64,000 nt of DNA from Staphylococcus equorum. GTDB lineage: Bacteria > Bacillota > Bacilli > Staphylococcales > Staphylococcaceae. A program made the translations under genes and the position numbers. The stretch spans positions 2,542,001 to 2,606,000 of the forward strand of contig NZ_CP118982.1 in assembly GCF_029024965.1 (NCBI RefSeq). The letters run 5' to 3'. Under the pieces are notes generated by a model, which saw nothing but the letters and a program-made list of their open reading frames with translations, searched no databases and was not told the origin of the DNA. Positions within the stretch are counted from its first letter, which is position 1. Every line of letters starts with the position of its first letter. Positions 42,681 through 52,650 of this stretch are shown here, piece by piece.

Positions 42681-44723
42681 ATGGAACATAATGATCAACA
42701 CCATAATCATGATGCTCATAGTCATCACGAACATGAGCATCATGACAGCCATAATGGTCATGCGCATCATCACGGCAATTTTAAAAATAAATTTTTTATT
42801 TCTTTAATTTTTGCAATACCTATTATTATTCTATCACCAATGATGGGTGTTACATTGCCATTCCAATTTTCATTTCCAGGTTCTGATTGGATTGTTTTAA
42901 TCCTTGCTACAATTTTATTCTTTTACGGTGGCAAACCATTTTTAACAGGTGCTAAGGATGAGATTTCAACTAAAAAACCTGGCATGATGACGCTAGTTGC
43001 TTTAGGCATTTCAGTGGCTTATTTTTATAGTTTATATGCTTTTTACATGAATAATTTCACCGATTCCTCAACGCATACAATGGATTTTTTCTGGGAATTA
43101 GCGACTTTAATTTTAATTATGTTGTTAGGTCATTGGATTGAAATGAATGCTGTAGGTAAAGCAGGCAATGCATTGAAAAAAATGGCAGAACTGTTACCGA
43201 ATATTGCAATTAAAGTGACAGAAGATGACCAACGTCATGAAGTTAAAATTGATAACATCAATATTGATGATATTGTTGAAGTTAAAGCTGGGGAAAGCAT
43301 ACCTACAGATGGCACAATCACTCAGGGCGAGACATCAATTGATGAATCATTAGTTACTGGTGAATCAAAAAAAGTTGCCAAAAAGTATAATGATGACGTT
43401 ATTGGCGGCTCTATCAATGGTTCAGGCACAATACAAGTTAAAGTTACAGCCACTGGTGAAAATGGCTACCTATCTCAAGTTATGGGATTAGTTAATCAGG
43501 CGCAAAATGATAAGTCAAAAGCCGAGCTTCTCTCAGATCAAGTAGCAGGTTATTTATTTTATTTTGCAGTGAGCGTAGGGTTAATTTCATTTATTGTATG
43601 GATGCTTATTCAAAATGATATCGACTTCGCACTTGAAAGACTTGTTACTGTATTAGTTATTGCTTGTCCACACGCATTAGGACTGGCCATTCCATTAGTT
43701 ACAGCACGCTCCACTTCTATAGGTGCACATAATGGCTTAATCATAAAAAACAGAGAATCTGTAGAAATTGCCCAACATATTGATTACGTTATGATGGATA
43801 AAACAGGAACACTTACTGAAGGTGATTTTACAGTAAATCACTATGAAAGTTTTACTGATGAATTCCATGAGGAGATAATATTGAGTCTATTTGCTTCATT
43901 AGAAAGTAGTTCTAATCATCCACTTGCTACTGGAATCGTTGATTTTACTAAAGGTAAAAATATCTCGTATGCTAATCCTAAAGAAGTTAATAATTTACCA
44001 GGCGTAGGATTAGAAGGCACAGTTGATAATAAAATACTCAAAATAACGAATGCTTCTTATCTCGATAATAACAATCTTAAGTATAATAAAGAACAATTCA
44101 CTCATCTTGCTCAACAAGGTAATTCTATTAGTTATTTAATTCATAACCAACAAGTTATTGGCATGATTGCACAAGGCGATAAAATCAAAGAAAGCTCACA
44201 ACAAATGATTTCAGACTTATTATCAAGAAACATTACACCAGTGATGCTTACTGGTGATAATAAAGAAGTTGCAGAAACAGTTGCTAAACAATTAGGAATT
44301 AACGATGTCCATGCACAATTAATGCCCGAAGATAAAGAAAGTATTATTAAAGCATATCAAAGCAGAGGTAGTAAAATTATGATGGTTGGCGATGGAATCA
44401 ATGATGCTCCCAGTCTTATAAGAGCAGATATTGGAATGGCGATAGGCGCTGGAACAGATGTAGCAGTCGAATCAGGCGATGTCATACTTGTTAAAAGCAA
44501 TCCCTCCGATATTATCAATTTCTTTACACTTTCTAAAAACACTATGAGAAAAACAATTCAAAATTTATGGTGGGGTGCTGGATATAACGTTGTAGCCGTT
44601 CCTCTTGCAGCCGGTATATTAGCTTTTATAGGTTTAATATTATCTCCTGCTGTAGGTGCAATACTCATGTCCTTAAGTACAGTTATCGTAGCAATTAACG
44701 CTTTTACTTTAAAATTAAAATAA
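42681..44723 (+). CDS. copB: Copper-exporting P1B-type ATPase CopB
   Basis: A 680-residue P-type ATPase. A His-rich N-terminus (about 1-32, repeated HH and HEHEHH) replaces the CxxC metal domains of CopA. The membrane ion motif is CPHALGLA (near residue 329), typical of CopB rather than the CPC of CopA; the phosphorylation site is DKTGTLTEG (Asp373), and [10 protein letters not shown] closes the hinge. It exports copper from the cytoplasm. It is followed 18 bases later by copL, the same pair found on mobile copper islands (such as ACME) of staphylococci. GGGGG precedes the ATG. Confidence 0.96.
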   Translation: MEHNDQHHNHDAHSHHEHEHHDSHNGHAHHHGNFKNKFFISLIFAIPIIILSPMMGVTLPFQFSFPGSDWIVLILATILFFYGGKPFLTGAKDEISTKKPGMMTLVALGISVAYFYSLYAFYMNNFTDSSTHTMDFFWELATLILIMLLGHWIEMNAVGKAGNALKKMAELLPNIAIKVTEDDQRHEVKIDNINIDDIVEVKAGESIPTDGTITQGETSIDESLVTGESKKVAKKYNDDVIGGSINGSGTIQVKVTATGENGYLSQVMGLVNQAQNDKSKAELLSDQVAGYLFYFAVSVGLISFIVWMLIQNDIDFALERLVTVLVIACPHALGLAIPLVTARSTSIGAHNGLIIKNRESVEIAQHIDYVMMDKTGTLTEGDFTVNHYESFTDEFHEEIILSLFASLESSSNHPLATGIVDFTKGKNISYANPKEVNNLPGVGLEGTVDNKILKITNASYLDNNNLKYNKEQFTHLAQQGNSISYLIHNQQVIGMIAQGDKIKESSQQMISDLLSRNITPVMLTGDNKEVAETVAKQLGINDVHAQLMPEDKESIIKAYQSRGSKIMMVGDGINDAPSLIRADIGMAIGAGTDVAVESGDVILVKSNPSDIINFFTLSKNTMRKTIQNLWWGAGYNVVAVPLAAGILAFIGLILSPAVGAILMSLSTVIVAINAFTLKLK

Positions 44724-44741
44724 ATGATAGGGGTTAAAATT

Positions 44742-45287
44742 ATGATTAAAAAATTAAGCTTTATTATATTAGCATCAGGCCTCGTATTATCAGCTTGCTC
44801 AAATGGCAGTGGAGAGGAAAAAGATTCTAAAGATCAAAAACACGAGGAACATATGGAACATAAAAGTGAAAATAAAGTTCCAGAGGATATGGAGAGCACA
44901 GAAGAAAGTAAATTTAAAAAAGATGATGAAGTTACTATTACAGCAGGACACATGCCAGGTATGAAAAATGCGGAAGCTACTGTAAAAGGTGCTTATGAGA
45001 CTTATGCTTATGTCGTAAGCTATACACCCACAAATGGGGATGAAAAGGTAAGTAATCATAAATGGGTTGTTAATGAAGAAGTTGCCGATGCCCCTGAAAA
45101 TGGCTTTAAGAAAGGTGATACAGTTAAATTAGAAGCTGACCATATGCCAGGTATGAAGGGGGCAGAAGCAAAAATAGATGATGTAAATAAGACAATTGTT
45201 TATGTAGTTGATTATAGATCAACTGAAAATGACAAAATGGTTAAAAATCATAAATGGATGACAAGTAACGAACTAAAATCGAGATAA
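44742..45287 (+). CDS. copL: Copper-binding surface lipoprotein CopL (YdhK/DUF1541 repeats)
   Basis: A 181-residue lipoprotein. The ATG at 44742 has AGGGG 8 bases upstream; an in-frame ATG at 44724 overlaps the copB end. The signal peptide ends in the lipobox LVLSAC. A His/Glu-rich linker (HEEHMEHK) and two DUF1541 repeats follow, each with HMPGM (about residues 68 and 128). In S. aureus USA300 CopL protects against external copper. Cotranscribed with copB. Confidence 0.93.
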   Translation: MIKKLSFIILASGLVLSACSNGSGEEKDSKDQKHEEHMEHKSENKVPEDMESTEESKFKKDDEVTITAGHMPGMKNAEATVKGAYETYAYVVSYTPTNGDEKVSNHKWVVNEEVADAPENGFKKGDTVKLEADHMPGMKGAEAKIDDVNKTIVYVVDYRSTENDKMVKNHKWMTSNELKSR

Positions 45288-45407
45288 ATTAAATTATCCT
45301 TTTAGACTTTTTAAAATCTAACCGCATTTAGCATTCCCATTACTTTCGATATTATAATACAGATGATATGACGTAATAAAAAGAGCAAACACTTTTCAAT
45401 AAAAAAA

Positions 45408-45456
45408 TAAACCTGGCACTATCATTAAAATTACTCAATGATATTGCCAGGTTTTT
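45408..45456. terminator. Terminator between copL and the acyl-CoA synthetase
   Basis: AAACCTGGCA and TGCCAGGTTT pair across an inner stem (TATCATT/AATGATA), flanked by A and T runs; bidirectional. Confidence 0.85.
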
Positions 45457-45485
45457 GTGTACTAAGCATTTTTAAGTTTAATCAA

Positions 45486-47063
45486 TTACGATTGTTTCTT
45501 TTTCTCAGCGTCTCTTAATTCGATACGTCTAATTTTACCTGAGTTGGTCTTAGGTAAGTCTTCGACAAACTCGATGGCTCTTGGATATTTATATGGCGCA
45601 ACGTCATGTTTGACGTAGTTTTGTAATTCTTTGATTGTGTCTTCATTACCAGTTACATCATCTTGTAAAATAATAAATGCTTTAACGATGTTCCCTCTAA
45701 TTTCATGTGGGCTTGCAACAACAGCACATTCTTTTACGTAAGGATGTTTCGTAAGTGAATCTTCAACCTCGAATGGTCCTATTGTATAGCCAGAACTAAT
45801 AATGATGTCATCTTTACGACCTTCAAACCAGAAATAACCATCTTCGTCTATTTTAGCTAAATCACCCGTCATAAAATAGTCACCATTTTGTGGTTCTGCT
45901 GTGCGTTCTGGGTCTTTATAATAACCTTTGAATAATGCAGGTAAGTCTAACGGCACTGCGATATTACCTACTTCGCCTACTTTAGAAAGTTCACCATCAT
46001 CATTAATAACTGTTACATGACTACCAGGGATTGCTTTACCCATTGAACCGGGACGGCTCTCTGTATCTTTTAAAAATCCAATCAACAGTGTACTTTCTGT
46101 TTGGCCGTATCCATCTCTTACCGTAAGATCAAAGTTTTCTTGGAATTTTTCAACGACTTCTCTATTTAATGGTTCGCCTGCAGACACTGCACTATGCAAA
46201 TGTTCTAAATTATAATCTGTTAAATTAGACAGTTTTGCCATCAAGCGATACTCAGTCGGTGTACAACAAAGCGCATTAATTTTATTATCTTGTAATAACT
46301 GTAAATATTTTTCAGCATCAAATCTTCCATTATATACAAAGGCAGTTGCACCTGATCCCATAATTGATAACAATGGGCTCCATACCCATTTTTGCCACCC
46401 TGGTGCAGCAGTTGCCCAAACAATATCGTCTTCTTTAATACTCAACCAATGTTTTGGCGCCATCTGCATATGTGCATAGCCCCAACCGTGTGAATGGACA
46501 ACAGCTTTAGGATTACCAGTTGTACCAGACGTATAAGATAATAAAGCAATATCTTCACGAGAAGTTTCAACAATCTCTAATTGATCCGTTGAATTTGCTT
46601 TTTCATCTTCAACTGACATCCATCCATCTTCTTGACCGCCAACAATAAATTTAGTTAAAGTGTCGTATTCTTTGACTGCTTTAAACTCATCAAGCGCATC
46701 TGAAATAACTACAATTCCTTTTACTTCACCATGTGTAATTCTGTATTGTAAATCTTTCGTACGTAACATTTCAGAACTAGGGATAATAATGATACCTAAT
46801 TTTAAGGCAGCAAGATAAACCTCATATGTCTCAATACAACGTGGCATCATGACGAGCACTTTGTCACCTTTTTTAAAACCATATTTTAAAAACATATTAC
46901 CAACTTTATTCGCATTTTTGATAAGGTTGGTATATGTAATTTCTCTATTTTCTCCTGTTTCATTTTCAAATATTACAGCTTTTTTAGATTGATCTACTGT
47001 AAATTTTTCGATTTCGCTCACTATGTTATAAGTTTCTGGAGCGATTAAATCTTGTTTATTCAT
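45486..47063 (-). CDS. Acyl-CoA synthetase (AMP-forming; MbcS/medium-chain type)
   Basis: A 525-residue ANL-superfamily ligase. ATP loop YTSGTTGNPKAVVHSH, adenylation motif DGYGQTES, hinge GRKDDIIISSGYTIGP and the C-terminal catalytic lysine in PKTNSGKIRR are all present. These enzymes make acyl-CoA from short- and branched-chain carboxylic acids; S. aureus MbcS, for 2-methylbutyrate and isobutyrate, is the probable orthologue. Monocistronic. The AGGAGAG site lies 6-12 bases before the ATG. The acyl substrate is inferred from family resemblance. Confidence 0.9.
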   Translation of the reverse strand: MNKQDLIAPETYNIVSEIEKFTVDQSKKAVIFENETGENREITYTNLIKNANKVGNMFLKYGFKKGDKVLVMMPRCIETYEVYLAALKLGIIIIPSSEMLRTKDLQYRITHGEVKGIVVISDALDEFKAVKEYDTLTKFIVGGQEDGWMSVEDEKANSTDQLEIVETSREDIALLSYTSGTTGNPKAVVHSHGWGYAHMQMAPKHWLSIKEDDIVWATAAPGWQKWVWSPLLSIMGSGATAFVYNGRFDAEKYLQLLQDNKINALCCTPTEYRLMAKLSNLTDYNLEHLHSAVSAGEPLNREVVEKFQENFDLTVRDGYGQTESTLLIGFLKDTESRPGSMGKAIPGSHVTVINDDGELSKVGEVGNIAVPLDLPALFKGYYKDPERTAEPQNGDYFMTGDLAKIDEDGYFWFEGRKDDIIISSGYTIGPFEVEDSLTKHPYVKECAVVASPHEIRGNIVKAFIILQDDVTGNEDTIKELQNYVKHDVAPYKYPRAIEFVEDLPKTNSGKIRRIELRDAEKKKQS

Positions 47064-47668
47064 TATTTACTCTCCTTTTATTTGAATATCTATAATCTGT
47101 ACAATTGTACTTTAAATGTATAGATTACTGATTACTTATCCAAATACTTTCCAATAATTTAATGATAATTTTAAACTTATTACATGTAAATAGATACGAT
47201 TATGACTTAAATGATTTATTTACTTATTTATTATAGCAAAAGTGACCCATAGATAGATATATTTTAAATTCAGAATAATTAAAATATTTTTGCAAAATCA
47301 TTTTTTTATACACTTATTAATTCCACAAAAAGCTCTAGCAATCACTTTATAGAGTTCTGAAATTAATCTAAATAATTTATGTTAACTCCTGATTTTTCAA
47401 CTTCATTTATATTTCCCTTCATATAAATAGAGTTTATTTTGACATTAGCTATAATAAAAGTGTAGTATTTCATACGTAGCATTATAAATGTGTAAATCAC
47501 TACGAAAATTATACGCACCATTTCAAAATTATTAAAATAGATTGAGAAATGGTCCCTGTTCATCAATTATCGGATGTATTATTTATTTTTAAGCTCAATC
47601 ACTAGATTGAAAATGAGCTTAGTGTTAATCTGTTTAAATGTGCAATTTTTATGAAAGAAGTGAGTCTA
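47064..47668. other. 605-base intergenic region, promoter hairpin only
   Basis: No gene is supported; a 67-codon reading on the minus strand (47363-47566) has no ribosome binding site or familiar sequence. An inverted repeat AAGCTCA/TGAGCTT at 47591-47620 sits upstream of the MdeA-like gene and may be an operator or leader hairpin. Confidence 0.5.
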
Positions 47669-49072
47669 TTGACTGAAACAGGAGCATTCCATGTAGAAAA
47701 AAGAATCCCCTTATTTATCGTATTATTATCAGGGGCCTTTATTACAATTTTAAACCAAACATTACTTGGTACAGCTTTACCCCCTATTATGAAAGACCTA
47801 CAAGTATCTGAAAGTACGGTACAGTGGTTACAATCTATATTTATGTTAGTAAACGGTATAATGATACCTGTTACTGCATTTTTAATTCAACGTTATACAT
47901 CGAGGCAGTTATTCTTAACCGCCATGAGCATTTTTGCATTAGGTACTTTAATCTGTGCTGTCGGACTAGATTTTTCAATGCTATTAATTGGACGTGTCTT
48001 ACAAGCAGCAGGCGCTGGTATTATGATGCCATTAATGCAAACAATCTTATTCTTACTTTTCCCTGTAGAAAAACGTGGTACCGCAATGGGCTTATTCGGC
48101 TTAGTCATTGCATTCGCGCCAGCGATTGGACCTACGCTATCAGGTATTTTAGTAGAGCATCTCTCATGGAGAAGTGTCTTCTACGTCGTATTCCCAATTG
48201 CAGTTGTTATCATCGTTGCTTCAATTTTCCTATTGAAAAACGTTACAGAAACTTCAAACCCAAAACTAGATATCGCATCAGTAATTCTATCTACACTAGG
48301 TTTTGGTGGACTCTTATACAGTTTCAGTTCTGTTGGAGAAGCAGGATGGGGCAGTGTACAATTTATCTTACCACTTATCGTTGGTATCATTGCATTAGTT
48401 ATATTTATTCGTCGCCAGTTAAACCTCAAAGAACCTATGCTTGAATTTAGAGTGTTTAGCTACAGCATTTATACGTTAGGTACAGTATTAAGCATGTTCG
48501 TATTTGGTGTATTAATCGCATCAAACATTATTTTACCATTATATATGCAAAATATGATTGGATTCTCTGCATTAGAATCTGGTTTAGTATTATTACCAGG
48601 CGCTGTTGTTATGGGAATAATGAACCCAATTACAGGTTATTTATTTGATAAATTTGGCGGTAAATGGCTCGCTCGTATTGGCTTGCTCGTATTAGTTGCT
48701 TCAACAATACCATTTACAATGCTCACAGCTGATACAACCTTTACTTATCTTGCCACGGCTAACGCAGTACGTATGGTATCACTAGCAATGGTTATGATGC
48801 CTATGACAACGCTAGCGATTAATCAATTACCGAATAGTCTCATTGCTCATGGTACTGCTATGAACAACACATTTAGACAAATGGCCGGTGCAATCGGTAC
48901 AGCGTTATTCATTACGTTAATGTCTGTTTCAGCTATTCCTAGTGAAGGTCTAGAAGGTATGATTCATGGTGTGAATGTAACATTCATGGTCGCTACTGGT
49001 ATATCAGTCATCGCATTATTATTATCAGCTAAACTTAAAGATGACAGTAAACCATCACGCAGAACAATTTAA
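47669..49072 (+). CDS. mdeA: MdeA-like multidrug efflux MFS transporter (DHA2, 14 TM)
   Basis: An MFS pump of about 467 residues with 14 predicted helices. It has the loop motif GAFITILNQTLLGTALPPIMKDL and the antiporter motif C region (VIAFAPAIGPTLSGIL). It corresponds closely to S. aureus MdeA, which exports quaternary ammonium compounds, novobiocin and mupirocin. TTG at 47669 follows GAAGTGAG; an in-frame ATG at 47651 has no binding site, so the shorter form is preferred. Monocistronic. Substrates are by homology. Confidence 0.86.
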   Translation: MTETGAFHVEKRIPLFIVLLSGAFITILNQTLLGTALPPIMKDLQVSESTVQWLQSIFMLVNGIMIPVTAFLIQRYTSRQLFLTAMSIFALGTLICAVGLDFSMLLIGRVLQAAGAGIMMPLMQTILFLLFPVEKRGTAMGLFGLVIAFAPAIGPTLSGILVEHLSWRSVFYVVFPIAVVIIVASIFLLKNVTETSNPKLDIASVILSTLGFGGLLYSFSSVGEAGWGSVQFILPLIVGIIALVIFIRRQLNLKEPMLEFRVFSYSIYTLGTVLSMFVFGVLIASNIILPLYMQNMIGFSALESGLVLLPGAVVMGIMNPITGYLFDKFGGKWLARIGLLVLVASTIPFTMLTADTTFTYLATANAVRMVSLAMVMMPMTTLAINQLPNSLIAHGTAMNNTFRQMAGAIGTALFITLMSVSAIPSEGLEGMIHGVNVTFMVATGISVIALLLSAKLKDDSKPSRRTI

Positions 49073-49108
49073 TTAGACAATCGATCAAAAAGCTTCATTA
49101 TAATAGAT

Positions 49109-49166
49109 AATAAAAAAACACTTTCGTTACATTCATATAAATAGAATGTTTTCGAAAGTGTTTTTT
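49109..49166. terminator. Terminator after the MdeA-like gene
   Basis: AAAAACACTTTCG and CGAAAGTGTTTTTT form a hairpin, with ACATTC/GAATGT inside. Poly-T on both strands. Confidence 0.85.
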
Positions 49167-49206
49167 ATATTTTAATATATTAACTTTGGTTGATAAAAAT
49201 GCTTTA

Positions 49207-49325
49207 TTAACTGTTCGATTTGTTAGCGTGCAGTGTTTTCATTGCAAATCTCGCTATTGGTTGAGCTATGAGTAGTTCAATCCAAAATGCAATAAAAAGT
49301 TACGAGGCCAATTATAAAAGAATAT
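49207..49325 (-). pseudogene. DUF2798-type membrane protein remnant
   Basis: After the M20 gene stop the minus strand reads FEIFFYNWPRNF in one frame and, one base over, IAFWIELLIAQPIARFAMK then TLHANKSNS-stop in another. Together they resemble the C-terminal half of DUF2798 membrane proteins (WxRNF..A...LL.A.P.AR..M). The front part is missing. A small decayed relic. Confidence 0.5.
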
Positions 49326-49333
49326 TTCAAAGA

Positions 49334-50530
49334 TTAGTCTGTAGCAGAAAGTCTGTTAATTGCAATTTCACCCACTGCTTTCGCTGCAACTAATAATGCA
49401 TCTTCATTCACTTCAAACTTAGGATGATGATTCATATATGGCGCTTCAATGTCTTCTGGTTTACAGCCAACGATGAAAAAGGCACCTGGTATTTCTTTTA
49501 AATAATACGCAAAATCTTCAGAACCTGAAACTGACGGTATTTCTACAAGATGTTCAAAATAATCACCCTTACTTGCTGTTAAAATATCTACCACTTGTTC
49601 TGTTTGTGCGGGATGATTGTATAGCACAGGATAACCAAATTGGTAATCTAAATCATACGTAACATCAAAACCGACCGCTACGCTTTTTGCGACTTTCTCA
49701 ATCTCTTCATACATAAATTGCTCTAAGTCATCATTAAGATAACGTGCTGTTCCTTTGATTGTAACTTTGTCTTGTATAACATTGGCTCCACCAGGTGCAT
49801 CAAACGCACCAACAGTAATCACACCCATTTCTGAAGGATCGATACGTCTAGACACTATTGTTTGGAGGGTGTTTACAAAATTGGTACCTGCAATCAAAGC
49901 ATCGTGTGTTTTATGAGGACTCGCAGCATGACCACCTAAACCATTAATCGTTAAAGTAAATGTAGAACTACCAGCGAAAGCATTGCCTTTATTATATCCA
50001 ATCACGTCTGTACCAGCGACGGGTACTACATGAATACCATATATTTCATCTAAATCATTTAATGCACCTGATTGCATCACTTGTTGTGCACCACCTGGAG
50101 GCATTTCTTCAGCATGTTGATGAATAATTTTAACTGTACCTGAAAGTTCATCTTTTATTTCAATTAATGCGTCTGCTAATCCTAACAAATACGCGGTATG
50201 TGCATCATGGCCACACGCATGCATCACCCCTTCATTTGTTGACTTAAAGGGCACATCTATCTCTTCTTGTATTGGCAACGCATCAAAATCAGCGCGTAAT
50301 CCTATTGTTTTGCCAGGTTGTCCCCCTTTGATTTCTACAATAATTGCGTTACTACCTAGAACAGGTTGCGTAACTGTAACTTCTTTCGATTTGTAAAAAT
50401 CTTTAATATATTGCGCCGTAGCATCCTCTTGGAATGACAACTCCGGATGTTGATGTAAATAACGACGATGCTGAATCATCTCAGATTCCTTCTCTTCCAA
50501 CTTTTCAAATAATATCTCTTTTGTATTCAT
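49334..50530 (-). CDS. M20-family amidohydrolase
   Basis: A 398-residue M20D metallohydrolase (HipO/IAA-amino acid hydrolase group). Metal ligands appear in HACGHDAHT and HAEEMPPGG; the dimerisation domain holds GLGGHAASPHKT; the C-terminal PSVSGSEDFAYY supplies the last ligand. It deacylates N-acyl amino acids or similar amides in the cytosol. Monocistronic with GTGAACAG before ATG. The exact substrate cannot be read from the sequence. Confidence 0.92.
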   Translation of the reverse strand: MNTKEILFEKLEEKESEMIQHRRYLHQHPELSFQEDATAQYIKDFYKSKEVTVTQPVLGSNAIIVEIKGGQPGKTIGLRADFDALPIQEEIDVPFKSTNEGVMHACGHDAHTAYLLGLADALIEIKDELSGTVKIIHQHAEEMPPGGAQQVMQSGALNDLDEIYGIHVVPVAGTDVIGYNKGNAFAGSSTFTLTINGLGGHAASPHKTHDALIAGTNFVNTLQTIVSRRIDPSEMGVITVGAFDAPGGANVIQDKVTIKGTARYLNDDLEQFMYEEIEKVAKSVAVGFDVTYDLDYQFGYPVLYNHPAQTEQVVDILTASKGDYFEHLVEIPSVSGSEDFAYYLKEIPGAFFIVGCKPEDIEAPYMNHHPKFEVNEDALLVAAKAVGEIAINRLSATD

Positions 50531-50687
50531 AACTGTTCACTTCTTTCGATTTGTTTATAAATAATTTAACTACTTTAAAATTTTAAATCTAAAAGAATAT
50601 TAATACAAAAATAAATTACTGTTTTATGGAATTTTACATTTTTAAATATTTAATGAAGTAATGTTAATCTCTCTTATTATGAAATTT

Positions 50688-51869
50688 TTATAGTATATCT
50701 ACTTGTACTTCTGTCTCATTTTTATAAACGATATACATCATAATGCTAGCAATCACCACCATAATAAAGCCAAAATATGGTGTCATTGAAAGAGAAAAAT
50801 GATTGAGCACATATCCTCCGATGACCGCTCCCAATGTGATGCCGATATTGAAGGCAGCAATGTTTAAACTAGAAGCAAAGTTAGTCGTTGCCTTATTTTT
50901 ACGTTCTGCAAAAAGCACCACAATCAATTGCAGACCCGGAACGTTCATAAATGCGAACAACCCCATAATAAGTATGGCTATCGTACCTAAGAAATAATGT
51001 GTCACAGATAAGCCTAGAAGTAATAAAACAATAGCTTGAATTAAAAATATCCATATAAGTACTTTTGTTGGCTTATTGTTTGTTAATTTCCCACCAAGTG
51101 TATTGCCAATAGCAACCATTACACCATATATCACAAGTAGTAGTACCACCGCTTCGTCACTATAATTCAAAATATCTGTAAGTATACTAGTCAGGTATGT
51201 GTAGACTACAAAAGTGCCACCGTAACCGAGTGCAGTAATCAAATAAACCATCATTAATGACTTGTTTTTAAACACTTCTAATTGTTCCTTTATCGATGCC
51301 TGAGCATATTCTTTCAAATTACTTGGCACTGCAAATATATTAATGATTAAACTGATCAATCCAATCATAGCAATCGTAATAAACGACGCTTCCCAACCAA
51401 AGTGCTGACCAATCCACGTTCCTAATGGTACGCCTGTAATTGTAGCAACGGTTAAACCTGTAAACATCATTGCAATCGCGCTTGCACGCTTATCAGGCGT
51501 TATCAAATCACTTGCGATTGCTGTGGCTATAGACATAAACACTCCGTGCATTAATGCCGATAATACACGCATTGCTAGCAACATACTAAACGTGGTAGCA
51601 AAGGCAGCAAGTGTATTCGCAACAATGAAAATAAGCATAATCATTAATAGTAAATGCTTCCGTTTCATTTTATTTGTCAGTGGTGTTAGTACAGGTGCTC
51701 CTATTGTTACCCCCACAGCATACAAAGATACAGTTAATCCTGCTAATGAAATCGTAGTATTAAAAGCATTTTTAATGAGCGGTAAGAGACCTACACTAAT
51801 AAATTCAGTCATTCCAATTGCAAAGGCAGACATTGCTAACGCTAATATAGCGAATTTGTTTTTTCTCAT
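50688..51869 (-). CDS. MFS exporter (AraJ/PbuE type, 12 TM), divergent from hxlR
   Basis: A 393-residue, 12-helix DHA1-group transporter. It opens MRKNKFAILALAMSAFAIGM and carries the family motif TEFISVGLLPLI and loop KMKRKHLL. Relatives export purines, arabinose or drugs. The HxlR-family gene is transcribed divergently 121 bases away, so the pair is a regulator with its pump, likely induced by an electrophile or toxic compound. AAGGAG lies 13 bases before the ATG. Confidence 0.88.
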   Translation of the reverse strand: MRKNKFAILALAMSAFAIGMTEFISVGLLPLIKNAFNTTISLAGLTVSLYAVGVTIGAPVLTPLTNKMKRKHLLLMIMLIFIVANTLAAFATTFSMLLAMRVLSALMHGVFMSIATAIASDLITPDKRASAIAMMFTGLTVATITGVPLGTWIGQHFGWEASFITIAMIGLISLIINIFAVPSNLKEYAQASIKEQLEVFKNKSLMMVYLITALGYGGTFVVYTYLTSILTDILNYSDEAVVLLLVIYGVMVAIGNTLGGKLTNNKPTKVLIWIFLIQAIVLLLLGLSVTHYFLGTIAILIMGLFAFMNVPGLQLIVVLFAERKNKATTNFASSLNIAAFNIGITLGAVIGGYVLNHFSLSMTPYFGFIMVVIASIMMYIVYKNETEVQVDIL

Positions 51870-51934
51870 AATGTTTTTTGACTCCTTCTTGTTTTGTGTA
51901 TGTGTTAATATAAACTACACGTATCAAAAGCGGA

Positions 51935-51972
51935 AGTACGCACTTTAAAGTACTATAGGCACCTTTGAGTAC
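51935..51972. promoter_or_regulatory. Candidate HxlR operator, three AGTAC repeats
   Basis: AGTAC occurs at 51935, 51949 and 51968 in the divergent gap, within AAGTACGCACTT and the near-direct repeats AGTACTATAGG and AGTACCTATAAGG. HxlR-type sites are GTAC-rich. Binding is inferred. Confidence 0.5.
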
Positions 51973-51990
51973 CTATAAGGAGGTAATTAA

Positions 51991-52371
51991 ATGAGCAAAT
52001 CTTATAATATTGGCGTCGAAGCAACCATTGATGTCATCGGTGGAAAATGGAAACCTGTCATCTTATGTCATTTACAAAACAACGGGTTGATGCGTACATC
52101 TGCATTAAAACGTGCTATTCCAACGATCACTCAAAAAATGTTAACACAGCAATTACGTGAACTAGAGAATGACGGTATCATCAACCGTATCGTATATGAT
52201 CAAATCCCGCCTAAAGTTGAATACGAATTATCAACTTATGGTCAAACACTAGGAGAATTACTTTCTTCACTTTGTTATTGGGGAGAGTTCCATATTGAAA
52301 AAATGCACCAACAAGGTGAAACGGTCTCATTAGCACAACAAGATTTTGTCGATATACCCAAACCGAGTTAA
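51991..52371 (+). CDS. HxlR-family transcriptional regulator
   Basis: A 126-residue winged-helix regulator with the family opening VEATIDVIGGKWKPVILCHL (Cys26, where redox-sensing members keep a cysteine) and REL.NDGIINRIVYDQIPPKVEYELS. AAGGAGG precedes the ATG. It is divergent from the MFS exporter and most likely controls it. Confidence 0.92.
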   Translation: MSKSYNIGVEATIDVIGGKWKPVILCHLQNNGLMRTSALKRAIPTITQKMLTQQLRELENDGIINRIVYDQIPPKVEYELSTYGQTLGELLSSLCYWGEFHIEKMHQQGETVSLAQQDFVDIPKPS

Positions 52372-52411
52372 AAAAATGCCCCTTTCTATAACTTTAGAAA
52401 GGGGCATTTTT
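52372..52411 (+). terminator. Terminator after hxlR
   Basis: AATGCCCCTTTCT and AGAAAGGGGCATT pair, followed by TTTTG. Confidence 0.9.
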
Positions 52412-52498
52412 GTATACCAAATTATTATGATTTTTATCTATATTTAATAGATAGATGAGTATATTCCATACAGAAGTATCGTTCTTCTATAAAATTGT

Positions 52499-52600
52499 GC
52501 CGATTTTTTAAAGAGATGACGCCTAGGGTAATAGTATGAGTGAGAGACTACAGGCTCGAGCCATACCCCAGGCAAGCATGCACTTTCAAAATCGGGGATT
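52499..52600 (+). ncRNA. Structured element with GAYTAYAGGYT loop motif, copy 3
   Basis: Nested stems: an outer CCGATTTTTTAAAG with CTTTCAAAATCGG, then GCCTAGGGTA (52521-52530) with TACCCCAGGC (52564-52573). The inner loop contains GAGAGACTACAGGCTCGAG and AGCC. The 3' arm is followed by ATTTTTAT, giving it its own terminator-like end. It is unrelated to its neighbouring genes, so a stand-alone small RNA of about 100 bases is the simplest reading. Orientation is assigned from the motif and T run. Confidence 0.5.
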
Positions 52601-52650
52601 TTTATATTCTAAAATCTTTTGTATACCAAATTATTATAATTATTTTGTTC

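Noticed and set aside
47363..47566. 67-codon reading in the gap before the MdeA-like gene
   Set aside because: No binding site, no familiar sequence, and composition like AT-rich spacer.
47824..48444. 206-codon reading within the MdeA-like gene
   Set aside because: It overlaps a clear 14-helix transporter in another frame and is rich in Cys, Tyr and Arg, as shadow frames are.
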